A stretch of 64,000 bases of DNA. It comes from Agromyces sp. LHK192 (GTDB taxonomy: Bacteria > Actinomycetota > Actinomycetes > Actinomycetales > Microbacteriaceae). Numbering within the stretch: the first letter of the stretch is position 1; each line of letters starts with the position of its first letter. Positions 34,426 to 42,637 of this stretch are shown here, piece by piece. Position numbers and translations under genes: made by a program. Location of the stretch: contig NZ_CP034753.1 of NCBI RefSeq assembly GCF_004006235.1, positions 310,001-374,000 on the forward strand. The letters are read 5' to 3'. The notes beneath the pieces are model-generated. The model did no database searches, was not told where the DNA came from, and worked only from the letters and a program-made list of their open reading frames with translations.

Positions 34426-34881
34426 ATCCTCGAGTGGCTGCACGACCCGCACTGGCAGATCCGACTGCACGGGACGGCATTCGATGAAGACATCGCGATC
34501 GTGCTCCTGCCTCGCGGCACGATCCACGGCTCGATGGTGATCGCGGTCGTGCCGGACTCGATCACCGCGGCAACCCAGGACCGGTTGCGTCGCAGGTTGT
34601 GGGACCAGGTCGCGACGCTCGTGGACCGAAACGACACGGATGTCGCGATCCGGACCTGGTCCCAGTACTGGAACGCACGACTTGAGCCCGAGGACCTGAT
34701 CACCCACGTCACCGACGGCGGCATCCAACTGGCCGGACCCCCGATCGTGCGAGGTCCGGGGCGCGACCTGATGCGCACCCGCGCCCGAGCGATCCGGGAG
34801 CAACAGCTCAAGGAACTCCGTGGCGCGATCGAGAACGCGGAACACGACGACCAGGCCGATGGAGGAGGGGGATCGTCATGA
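34426..34881 (+). pseudogene. Unrecognised gene, 5'-truncated by the IS
   Basis: 151 residues remain in frame from the IS end: ILEWLHDPHWQIRLHG, a central beta-rich part (IAIVLLPRG, SMVIAVVPDS), an ITHVTDGGIQLAGPP segment and a charged C-terminal helix (EQQLKELRGAIENAEHDDQADGGG). No family recognised. The reading frame continues upstream into the IS, and no start codon with a Shine-Dalgarno sequence is near the junction, so the original N-terminus is lost. It overlaps the next gene by 4 bases (ATGA), which marks both as one operon. Confidence 0.6.
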
Positions 34882-35858
34882 TCGAACTGGACGGGCCGGT
34901 CGGCGTACTCGGCTACCCACACGCGAGCGCCGCGGAATTGCTGGTCGCGGCGGAACAGATGAGCACGAACGGCGTCCGCAACCTGATCCTGTTCACCGAC
35001 CCTGTTGTTGAGGAGTCGATCGACGCACTCGCGGGCCTCGCTCCACGCCTGCAGATGTACGGCTTACGCGCCCACGCGATCGTGAACGCGACCGCAGACG
35101 CGGAACCGGGTGCAGATCCTGACGAGGTGGATTGGGTCGTCGAGGACGTCGTCGGGATCCTGCACCACGGCGCCCGGGGCCTGCTCGCCATCTGCGGACG
35201 CACCTTCGCCGTCTGCAGCGGGCCCCACGGGACACCGGCGCGGGCCGACATCCTGTTCAGCGACCTGGAACCCCCGGCCCTGGACCATGCGCCGAAACGA
35301 CCCGGTGACATCCCGGCCACCATCCCGCCCGACCTCGCCGCACGGTTCGAGTTCGACGCACGCCTACGAGCGTTCCGGCCACGCCTGACGATCACCCCAG
35401 GGCCTGCGTTCACCGACGATGCTCTCGGCTACGACGCCGACCTCCGGGGATTCTGGACCCGGATCATCACCCTGCCACCCATCGGCACCGAGTCCGCCGG
35501 GATCATCCTGTCCGACGACCTCAACGAGATCGCGACGATTACCGACGCCGGAACCTCCGAACCGTTGAGCCACCCGGTGACCGACCTCGACGACGTCTAC
35601 ACCGGCGTGTGGGAAGTGATCACGTTCGGCTCCGTGCACATCATCGACCTCGACAACGGAACCTGGGAACGCATCCCCGGCCCACACGCCACCATCCGCG
35701 AACCCAACGCCGGCACCATCCGAAGCATCCGCGACTACCGACTCGGCGAATGCGGATTCGTCACCCTCCACGGCAACGACCTCATCGACTACTGGTGGTC
35801 CCAATCCAGCTTCATCCGACACCTCCGCCAGGTCCGCCCGGCGACCGCGGACCAATAG
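34878..35858 (+). CDS. Protein of unknown function, second gene of an IS-truncated operon
   Basis: 326 residues, no family recognised. GGAGGGGG lies before the ATG, which overlaps the previous stop. The N-terminal 120 residues look like an alpha/beta domain (VGVLGYPHASAAELLVAAEQMSTNG, ILFTDP); residues about 160-260 are rich in Pro, Asp and Thr; the C-terminal part has short beta-strand-like segments (GSVHIIDLDNGTWERIPGPHATI) ending in YWWSQSSFIRHLRQ. No signal peptide or membrane segment. The ACC/ATC/GAC-biased codon use looks similar to the preceding fragment. Its promoter may be lost or supplied by the IS. Confidence 0.7.
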   Translation: MIELDGPVGVLGYPHASAAELLVAAEQMSTNGVRNLILFTDPVVEESIDALAGLAPRLQMYGLRAHAIVNATADAEPGADPDEVDWVVEDVVGILHHGARGLLAICGRTFAVCSGPHGTPARADILFSDLEPPALDHAPKRPGDIPATIPPDLAARFEFDARLRAFRPRLTITPGPAFTDDALGYDADLRGFWTRIITLPPIGTESAGIILSDDLNEIATITDAGTSEPLSHPVTDLDDVYTGVWEVITFGSVHIIDLDNGTWERIPGPHATIREPNAGTIRSIRDYRLGECGFVTLHGNDLIDYWWSQSSFIRHLRQVRPATADQ

Positions 35859-36091
35859 CCCGGATCAGTCGACCCGTGTTGGGCGGCGGCGCGCCAGATC
35901 CGACTGCGCGGGCGGTCGCTCTTTCGAATCCGACGGTCCGTCGAGGGGAAGGCCGCGCCTGTGGCGAGGTTCAGGCCCGTTCGTCGACTCATGAGCCGAA
36001 CTGGTGATCCCGCCCTGACCTCGACTCCTCGCCCGGCGTGAGGGCGGCGGCGATCGAGCCGCCTTCGAGGTGGCAGATCACGAACCTGCGG
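35859..36091. other. Island-chromosome junction with a possible gene remnant
   Basis: 233 bases without a supported gene. On the minus strand a frame past the aldolase stop reads VICHLEGGSIAAALTPGEE before a stop near 35989, which has protein-like composition and may be the tail of a lost gene. No inverted repeats, tRNA copy or attachment-site duplicate was seen. Confidence 0.35.
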
Positions 36092-36718
36092 TCACCGCGG
36101 CGGTGTTGCCGCAGCACTCCGGGGAAGGATGGCGCCAAGCTTGGCGATCTGTTCCTCGTTGTCGAACGCCGAGCCGAGCGCCACGACCCGGCAGCCGGCA
36201 TCCAGGAAGGACTGCGCCGTCTCCGGGGTGACGCCGCCGGTCGCGACGAACCGCACCTGCGGGAAGGGGCCGTGCAGGTGGCGGATCCAGGCCGGGCCGA
36301 GCCGTTCGGCGGGGAACGCCTTGAGCCAGGTGAAGCCGGCCCGCAGAGCCGCCTGGACCTCGCTGCCGGTCGCGACCCCCGGGATGTGCGGCAGACCGCG
36401 GGCGACGCTCGCCGCAGCGACCTCGGCGTCGAACCCCGGGGCCACGGTGAATGCGGCGCCAGCGGCGGCCACGGCGTCCAGTTGCTCGACCGACACGATC
36501 GTTCCGGCGCCGACATCGAGGCCGCGGTCGCGCGCCGCGTCGGCGACGGCGCGGAGGACGACAAGATCCTCCGAGTCCATGACCGGGACCTCCATGATTC
36601 GCACGCCGACATCCCACGCTGCCTCCGCGAGTTGCATGGTTCGCTCCAGTCCTTGGCGGCGGAAGATGCCCATCACCGGGACATCCGCGAAGGTGGACTG
36701 GAAGTACGCGTCAGTCAT
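36092..36718 (-). CDS. eda: KDPG/KHG aldolase
   Basis: 208-residue class I aldolase that splits 2-dehydro-3-deoxy-6-phosphogluconate into pyruvate and glyceraldehyde-3-phosphate, the last step of glucuronate breakdown. Motifs: MEVPVMDSED near the start (Glu equivalent of the family's catalytic glutamate), GAGTIVS, and the Schiff-base lysine in the WLKAFPAERLGP segment; GGVTPET binds phosphate. Length is typical. The ATG at 36718 overlaps the kinase stop (ATGA). Last gene of the GH115-uxuA-kdgK-eda operon. Confidence 0.92.
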   Translation of the reverse strand: MTDAYFQSTFADVPVMGIFRRQGLERTMQLAEAAWDVGVRIMEVPVMDSEDLVVLRAVADAARDRGLDVGAGTIVSVEQLDAVAAAGAAFTVAPGFDAEVAAASVARGLPHIPGVATGSEVQAALRAGFTWLKAFPAERLGPAWIRHLHGPFPQVRFVATGGVTPETAQSFLDAGCRVVALGSAFDNEEQIAKLGAILPRSAAATPPR

Positions 36719-37650
36719 GCCGACTCCTCTCGTTCTGCGACGGGCTCGACCGTGTCGAAGGGGCTGCGGAGGACCGCGGCGGCGCCGGTGTGGCCGGCCG
36801 CCAGACGGGCGCTCGCGTCCTCGCCACGGATCCATGCGGCAAGCCACCCTGCGGCAAAGGCGTCGCCGGCACCGACGGGCTCGACGACCTCGACCACCTG
36901 CGCGGGCAGGCGGGTGGTCTCAAGACCGGCGAACTCGACCGCCTCGATCGCGCCGTCCTTCACCACGAGATGCGCGACGTCGGGCAGGAGTTCCCGGATC
37001 GCCTCAGCAGTCGGGGTACCCCACAGGGCCTCGGCCTCGTCACGGCCGACGAACACGATGTGCGCAGACTGCGCAAGCGCGAGGAGGACGGGCGCGGCGT
37101 CGTCGCGTGACGGCCACAGGGCGGGGCGGAAGTTCACGTCGAAGCTGGCGACCGCCGGCGCGAGCGCACCTGCGGTGACCTGGGCGACGAGCTCCCGGGC
37201 GGAGCTGGACAGCGCCGCGGTGATCCCGCTCATGTGGACGACGCGGGTGGCGGGCAACCGGTCGAGGCTATGCGGCGACAGCGCGGACGCCGCCGATCCG
37301 GCCCGGTAGTAGAGCACCTTGGAACCGGTCGGCGCCGATTGCTTCACCATCAGCCCCGTGCTGCGGGCGGGATCGACCTCGACGTGCGTGGTGTCGACCC
37401 CGCGGCGCCGGATGCTCTCGACGACGAGTTCGCCGAGCGGATCTGCTCCCACCCGGGAGCTCCATGTGGCGTGGATGCCGAGGGCCGCGGCGCCGATCGC
37501 GACGTTGCTCTCGGCGCCGCCGACACCGAGCGTCAGGGGCGCACCCTCGGACAGCTCGCCCGACGTCGAAGCGACGAGCGCCATCGACTCTCCGATCGTG
37601 AGCAGCTCGGTCTGCTGCGCCACGAGCGGTTCGGCCGCGGGAGAGGTCAC
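36715..37650 (-). CDS. kdgK: 2-dehydro-3-deoxygluconate kinase (PfkB family)
   Basis: 311-residue PfkB-type sugar kinase phosphorylating 2-dehydro-3-deoxygluconate (KDG) with ATP. The N-terminal LTIGESMALV and GGAESNVAIGAAALG segments are typical of KDG kinases, the KDGAIEAV segment lies before the ATP site, and the C-terminal PfkB signature EPVGAGDAFAAGWLA contains the catalytic Asp. GTG start overlapping the uxuA stop (GTGA). Position between uxuA and eda fixes the role in glucuronate catabolism. Confidence 0.9.
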   Translation of the reverse strand: MTSPAAEPLVAQQTELLTIGESMALVASTSGELSEGAPLTLGVGGAESNVAIGAAALGIHATWSSRVGADPLGELVVESIRRRGVDTTHVEVDPARSTGLMVKQSAPTGSKVLYYRAGSAASALSPHSLDRLPATRVVHMSGITAALSSSARELVAQVTAGALAPAVASFDVNFRPALWPSRDDAAPVLLALAQSAHIVFVGRDEAEALWGTPTAEAIRELLPDVAHLVVKDGAIEAVEFAGLETTRLPAQVVEVVEPVGAGDAFAAGWLAAWIRGEDASARLAAGHTGAAAVLRSPFDTVEPVAEREESA

Positions 37651-38834
37651 GCGTACTCCAGCGTCCGGGTGACCGCGAGTTCGACGCCGCGGAGCTGGGC
37701 GAGGCCCTTCAGCCGTCCGACGAGTGCGTAGCCCGGGTAGGTGGGCCGCTTCAGGTCGTCGAGGAGGAAGTGGCCGTGGTCGGGGCGCATCGGGATGACG
37801 GCGGCGTCTTCGCCGGCGTCCGCCCGTCGACGCTCCTCGCGGACGAGTTCGCGGATGACGCCGACCATGTCGGAGCCGCCGTCGATGTGCCCGTCCTCGA
37901 AGAAGCTCTTCCCGTCGGCTTCGATGGTCACGTTCCGCAGGTGCGCGAAGTAGATCCGGTCGGCGAAGCGGCGGGTCATCGCCACGACGTCGTTCGTCGC
38001 GACCGAGCCGTACGATCCGACGCACATCGTCAGACCGTTCGCCCACGACGGCGCCGCATCCAGCAGCCATTGCGCGTCGTCGGCGTTGGACACCACGCGC
38101 GGCAGCCCGAAGAGGGGGCGGGGCGGGTCGTCGGGGTGGATCGCGAGCCGAACCCCGGCCTTTTCGGCCGCTGGCACGATCCCGCGCAGGAACACGCCGA
38201 GATTCTCGCGAAGGTCGTGGGCGCTCAACCCGTCGTAGAGGGCGAGGCCCGCGCGGAGGGACTCGAGGTCGTACGCTTCCTCGGAGCCGGGTAGCCCCAG
38301 CAGAACGGTGTCGCTGAGCGCGGCGAGGGTCGCCTCGTCGGCCGACTCGAAGAACTGCCGCGCACGCTCGACCTCGTCGGGCGTGTAGTCCGCCTCCGCG
38401 CCGACGCGTTTGAGGACGAACAGGTCGAACGCGGCGTGCTCGATGAAATCGAACCGCATCGCGAAGCCGCCGTTGTCGAGCTCGTACCGCTGGTCGGTGC
38501 GGGCCCAGTCGATCACGGGCATGAAGTTGTAGCAGACGGTCTTCAGCCCGGCCTCGCCGAGGTTGAGCAGCGTCTGCGCGTAGTTCCCGATCGCCCGATC
38601 GCGCTCGGGCCCGCCCCACTTGATGTGTTCGTGCACGGGGACGGACTCGACAACCGACCAGGTGAGGCCGGCTGCCTCGATGACCGCCTTGCGGGCGAGG
38701 ATCTCGTCGATCGTCCAGACCTCGCCGTTGGGGATGTGGTGCAGGGCGGTGACGATGCCGGTCGCGTCGGTCTGCCGGATCTCGGCGAGGCTGACGGGGT
38801 CATTGGGGCCGAACCAGCGCCAGGTGTGTTCCAT
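37647..38834 (-). CDS. uxuA: Mannonate dehydratase
   Basis: 395-residue UxuA family enzyme that dehydrates D-mannonate to 2-dehydro-3-deoxygluconate using a divalent metal. Typical start MEHTWRWFGPNDPVSLAEIRQ and conserved stretches VVESVPVHEHIKWG, LAIHPDDPP, CVGSYG, YFAHLRNV and the C-terminal MRPDHGHFLLDD, with His and Cys metal ligands. The ATG has AAGGA upstream and follows the GH115 gene by 21 bases. Confidence 0.95.
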   Translation of the reverse strand: MEHTWRWFGPNDPVSLAEIRQTDATGIVTALHHIPNGEVWTIDEILARKAVIEAAGLTWSVVESVPVHEHIKWGGPERDRAIGNYAQTLLNLGEAGLKTVCYNFMPVIDWARTDQRYELDNGGFAMRFDFIEHAAFDLFVLKRVGAEADYTPDEVERARQFFESADEATLAALSDTVLLGLPGSEEAYDLESLRAGLALYDGLSAHDLRENLGVFLRGIVPAAEKAGVRLAIHPDDPPRPLFGLPRVVSNADDAQWLLDAAPSWANGLTMCVGSYGSVATNDVVAMTRRFADRIYFAHLRNVTIEADGKSFFEDGHIDGGSDMVGVIRELVREERRRADAGEDAAVIPMRPDHGHFLLDDLKRPTYPGYALVGRLKGLAQLRGVELAVTRTLEYA

Positions 38835-38855
38835 GGGATGTCCTTGCGGTGTGAA

Positions 38856-41800
38856 TCAGGAGAGGGTGACGGCGGCGGCCTCGCCGGCGGCGACGTCGAC
38901 GCGTGCGCTCGGCGCCCAGTCGGCGTCGATCGGGGGGAGCTCGTCGCCGAGTGTGAGATACACCCGGTCGACGCGAAGGCCCGACTTCCGCGCGTAGATC
39001 GAGAGCACGTGCGACCCGGCCGTGATCTCGAGGTCCGAGACGTGCGTCCACAGCCAGATCTGGCGCGTGCCGTACGAGCAGAGGTCGCCGCCGGAGAACT
39101 GCGCCTCGAGGGGCTGAACGGCGCCGTCGAGGGCGAGGAAGCACGCGTCGTCGGTGCCGTCGTCGAACTTGACGAGGAGCCACACCCGATACGCGCCGCC
39201 ATCCGGTAGCTCGATCGCGAAGTGCATCCCCGGTGCATCCGCCGGGTCATCCCATTGCAGACCTCGCGGGCGCGCCTGAAGGGCGAGACCGGTGCGCGCC
39301 TGGGTTTCCGCCTGCGTGAGCTCCCAAGCCGCCTCCGAATCGCGGCTCGGCGTCAGCCACGCGTGATCGCCGCCGACGAGCGCCAACTCCGCCTCGAAGG
39401 CGAGACGTCCATCAGCGCCGACCGGCGCACCGGTGCCCAGCGCCCTGACGATGTCCTTCGTTCCGTCGGGGCCGTGCCAGGTGACCGCGGCGCCGCGATT
39501 GGTCTGCGGCACGTTGCGGGTGCGGCGGAACGTGGTCTCGTGGTCGAACCAGTACCGATCCACGTACACCTGGTCGAGGATCGCGTTCTCCGTCGGGTCG
39601 ACCCCGTAGACCTCCCGGACGACGCGGTCGACCTCGCTCAGCGCCGAGGCCGACAGTGCGGGGTCGGGAACGGGGGCGTCCGCCGAGCGCGTGTGCCGGC
39701 TGAAGGGCGCACCGAGGTTCGTGTCGAGGATCTCGTCTGCCGTGTGGATGACGAGCTTCGTCAGCGTGACCGCGCCGTCGACGACGTGCAGTCGCAAGGT
39801 GTGCCCGCCGGCCTCGAGGTCGGGCAGCGTCACTCGAAGGCGCTCCACGTTGTCCTGAATGCCGGTATACCACGCGCCCCGATGCTCATCCGTCGTCGGG
39901 CTCTCGACCGTGAACGGCTCGCTGTCGTCGACGGTCACCGCGACGCGGATGCGACCGGTCGAATCGAGCGTCGGCAAGCGGTGCAGCTCGAGCACGTGCG
40001 CGCCCGCCGTGTGCAGGTGGAACCCGAACTCGGCGGCCGCCGCATCGGCCGCCGCATCGGGGTGACGCACGACGGCTTCGGCCTGCAGCGCATCCACGCC
40101 GTCACGGCCGAGGTGTGGGATGACGTGCCAACGCGACGACGTGCCGTCGCGCACCTCGTCCGGACGGGCCGGGTCGAGGCTCACGACGCCGTCGGCTTCG
40201 ACCGCGCCCACGAATCCGGGCTCGATCGCCGGTGTCTCGGCCACCCGCACCGGGATCTCGACCGCATCGGCGATCGTCGGCGAGGTGATCCGAATCGTGC
40301 CCGATCGGCCGGCGTTCGCCGCTGCATCGACGGCGACGTGCAGTCTGGTCTCGGCGCCGGCGATGCCGCTGCCACGGGTGACCTGGATCCACGGGTCTGC
40401 GTCGATCGTGTAGGCAACGCCGGGAACGCCGGTGCTGAACACCTCGATCCACTTGGCATCAGCGCCGTGCTGCCAGAACGTCAAACCGCGATCGTCGTTG
40501 TCGGGGGCCGCGCCCCAGACCGTGGCATCCAGTCCGTGCCCGCGGATCTCGAGGGCGGGGGACCCGGGCGGGAAGAGCGGCATCACCGGCGGCGGGAACG
40601 CCTCGGGCGTGAACATCCCGTTCCACTTTCCGCCCGACAGTCCCTCGTTGTAGTAGCGGATCAGTGCGCGCTTCGCGTCGTCGAACTGGCGGGAGACCGC
40701 GAGCCACTGGTCAGCGGCGGCCGCCTTGCCCTGCTGGGAGGCGAGCAGGCTTCGGTCGGCGAAGTAGAACTGCGCGTTCGTGAGGTACGACATGTGGATC
40801 TTGAGCGCGAACACCTGGAAGAACGAGTCGCGCTCGTCCTCGGGCAGTGCGGCGAGGATCTCGTTCGTCTCGTCGTAGATCCGGCGCAGCACGGCCAGGC
40901 GGCGGGAGGCTTCGTCGCCCCAGCCGGTCTGGGCGAAGGCGCCGCTGCCGAGGTGCTCGATCTTGCGCTGCTGGTTCACGCGCGAGTACTCCGCGTAGAG
41001 AGCGCCGGCGCGTGCGCCGTGTTCGCCGCTGTAGGCGGAGTCGACCCACTGTGCGACGAAGTCGACGACGTCGTCGGTCGCCGACGGGCGGTCCGCCGCC
41101 CAGGCCCGGCGGAGGAAGAAGTCCATCTCCAGTTCGAGGGGCTTGAGTCCGCCGATGTTGTCGACCCAGAGACGCCGGATGCCTCGCTCCCATGCCTTGC
41201 TGAGCTCCGAGCCGACGAGCGCCAGCGGTGCAGTGGAGGTGGCGAGGTAGCTGGTGGCGAAGTTCGCCCAGTAGGACGCGTGGTAGTACAGCCCGTGGCC
41301 TCCGGAGCGGGCGAGCTCGGCCTCGTCGGGGAACCGGCGGATGTACCCGAAGTTGTCATTGGCCCAGACCACGGTGACGTCGTCGGGAAGGTCAAGGCCT
41401 GCGTCGTAGAGGGGAAGGACCTCCTTGTAGGGCACGAATAGCTGCGGTGCCCGGTCGGCTTCGACGCCGAGGGTGTCCTCGAGGATTCCGCGCTGGTCGC
41501 GGATCGCGGTCTCGAGCAGTTCCACCCGTGCGCTGAGCTTCTCCTCGGCGCTCAACGCGTCGTTCCCGTCGATCGCGGCGGTCTCGAAGCCGGAGTCGTG
41601 CACCCCACGGATGCCGACCGTCCACGTCACTTCGTAGTCGCCGTTCTGCTCGACGCTGCCGCGCCAATACTCATGGAGCTTGTCGCGGTTGCGACCGGGG
41701 ATCGAGTAGTCGTAGCGGATGTCCTCGCCCTGGGCGGCGACCCACGGACGGAATTCGTGTTCGTTGCTGCGCAGCAGCATGTCGCAATGGCTTGTACCGA

Positions 41801-42530
41801 TCACGACGCCCATCTCATCGGCGAGACGACCGTTCTCGGGGTCGTGGTTGAACGCCCCGATGTGCATCGCAGGCCACAGGTAGTTGCCCTTGAGGCGGAG
41901 CAGGAGCTCGAACACCCGGCCGTAGGTCACCGGGCCGATCGTGCCATCGGGGGTGTGCCGGCGCGACCAGTGGAACAGCTCCTCCTCGTCGTTGATGAAG
42001 ACGCCGCGGAACCGAACGGCGGGCCAGTCGGCGTGCGAGGCGTCGCGTCGCACGACGATCCGCCGACGGGTGCGGACCGGGACATCCGCCCACCAGTACC
42101 AGGGTGAGACGCCGATCGCCTCGGCGAAGTCGTACACCGCGTAGATCGTGCCGCGACGATCGGTCCCGATGAGGTAGAGCGTTTCCCCCACGACGGTGAC
42201 GAGCAGGCCCTCCCAGCGCAGCTCGCCATCCGCGTCGTCGCGAAGCGAGGCGAGGTCGAGCTGGCCCGACGCGATCAGGGCGTCGATCGCGGCGGACACG
42301 CCAACGGTGCCCACCACGATGTTCGCCACGGCCGCGTCCGGCACGATGGCGACCGGGGCGCCGGTGACGCGTTCGACGTCGCGGACGAGATCGGTCACCG
42401 CGCGTTGCACCGCGGGAGTCTCGTCGAGCGACACATGGATGGAGACCGGTCGCCCGTCGTCCGTGATCACAAGTCCTTCGACGGACGGTGCGGCCAGATA
42501 GGGGTGCGGGGGGACCTGGGGATACGTCAT
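38856..42530 (-). CDS. GH115 alpha-glucuronidase, intracellular
   Basis: 1224 residues. Glycoside hydrolase family 115 removes (4-O-methyl)glucuronic acid from internal or terminal xylose of glucuronoxylan. Family-like segments are DRRGTIYAVYDFAEAIGVSPWYWWADVPV, RGVFINDEEELFHWS, LKGNYLWPAMH, MGVVIGTSHCDMLLRSNEHEF, VVWANDNFGYIRRFP and WVDNIGGLKPLELEMDFF (each only partly quoted as seen). C-terminal beta-rich domains (about 830-1224) probably complete the fold. There is no signal peptide, so it should act on imported oligosaccharides. First gene of the minus-strand uronate operon; GGAAAG precedes the ATG; its promoter region holds a 15-bp inverted pair of LacI half-operators. Confidence 0.92.
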   Translation of the reverse strand: MTYPQVPPHPYLAAPSVEGLVITDDGRPVSIHVSLDETPAVQRAVTDLVRDVERVTGAPVAIVPDAAVANIVVGTVGVSAAIDALIASGQLDLASLRDDADGELRWEGLLVTVVGETLYLIGTDRRGTIYAVYDFAEAIGVSPWYWWADVPVRTRRRIVVRRDASHADWPAVRFRGVFINDEEELFHWSRRHTPDGTIGPVTYGRVFELLLRLKGNYLWPAMHIGAFNHDPENGRLADEMGVVIGTSHCDMLLRSNEHEFRPWVAAQGEDIRYDYSIPGRNRDKLHEYWRGSVEQNGDYEVTWTVGIRGVHDSGFETAAIDGNDALSAEEKLSARVELLETAIRDQRGILEDTLGVEADRAPQLFVPYKEVLPLYDAGLDLPDDVTVVWANDNFGYIRRFPDEAELARSGGHGLYYHASYWANFATSYLATSTAPLALVGSELSKAWERGIRRLWVDNIGGLKPLELEMDFFLRRAWAADRPSATDDVVDFVAQWVDSAYSGEHGARAGALYAEYSRVNQQRKIEHLGSGAFAQTGWGDEASRRLAVLRRIYDETNEILAALPEDERDSFFQVFALKIHMSYLTNAQFYFADRSLLASQQGKAAAADQWLAVSRQFDDAKRALIRYYNEGLSGGKWNGMFTPEAFPPPVMPLFPPGSPALEIRGHGLDATVWGAAPDNDDRGLTFWQHGADAKWIEVFSTGVPGVAYTIDADPWIQVTRGSGIAGAETRLHVAVDAAANAGRSGTIRITSPTIADAVEIPVRVAETPAIEPGFVGAVEADGVVSLDPARPDEVRDGTSSRWHVIPHLGRDGVDALQAEAVVRHPDAAADAAAAEFGFHLHTAGAHVLELHRLPTLDSTGRIRVAVTVDDSEPFTVESPTTDEHRGAWYTGIQDNVERLRVTLPDLEAGGHTLRLHVVDGAVTLTKLVIHTADEILDTNLGAPFSRHTRSADAPVPDPALSASALSEVDRVVREVYGVDPTENAILDQVYVDRYWFDHETTFRRTRNVPQTNRGAAVTWHGPDGTKDIVRALGTGAPVGADGRLAFEAELALVGGDHAWLTPSRDSEAAWELTQAETQARTGLALQARPRGLQWDDPADAPGMHFAIELPDGGAYRVWLLVKFDDGTDDACFLALDGAVQPLEAQFSGGDLCSYGTRQIWLWTHVSDLEITAGSHVLSIYARKSGLRVDRVYLTLGDELPPIDADWAPSARVDVAAGEAAAVTLS

Positions 42531-42579
42531 CGTGCTTTCCGTCGCAGAAGGTGAAAATCGGAGGCCGTGCTACGGGCCA

Positions 42580-42619
42580 AAAGTGATCGTTCACGGCAAG
42601 AGTAGTGAACGATCACTTT
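42580..42619. promoter_or_regulatory. Paired operators in the GH115/uxaC divergent promoter
   Basis: AAAGTGATCGTTCAC (42580-42594) and its exact reverse complement GTGAACGATCACTTT (42605-42619) are separated by 10 bases. Each contains a near-palindromic GTGAwCGwTCAC site related to the GTGAACGTTCAC operator at 46599 and 52151. Between the two divergent transcription units, it probably controls both. Confidence 0.75.
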
Positions 42620-42637
42620 GTATGTCAAACTCCTCTC

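Noticed and set aside
35920..35960. TTTCGAATCC near the right edge of the island, resembling a tRNA T-loop
   Set aside because: Only a few bases match and the tRNA-Ser(GCU) 3' end is not repeated, so it is no att site.
42605..42637. Earlier GTG start for uxaC
   Set aside because: It would place the start inside the operator half-site, and the added residues (MNDHFVCQTPL) are simply its translation.
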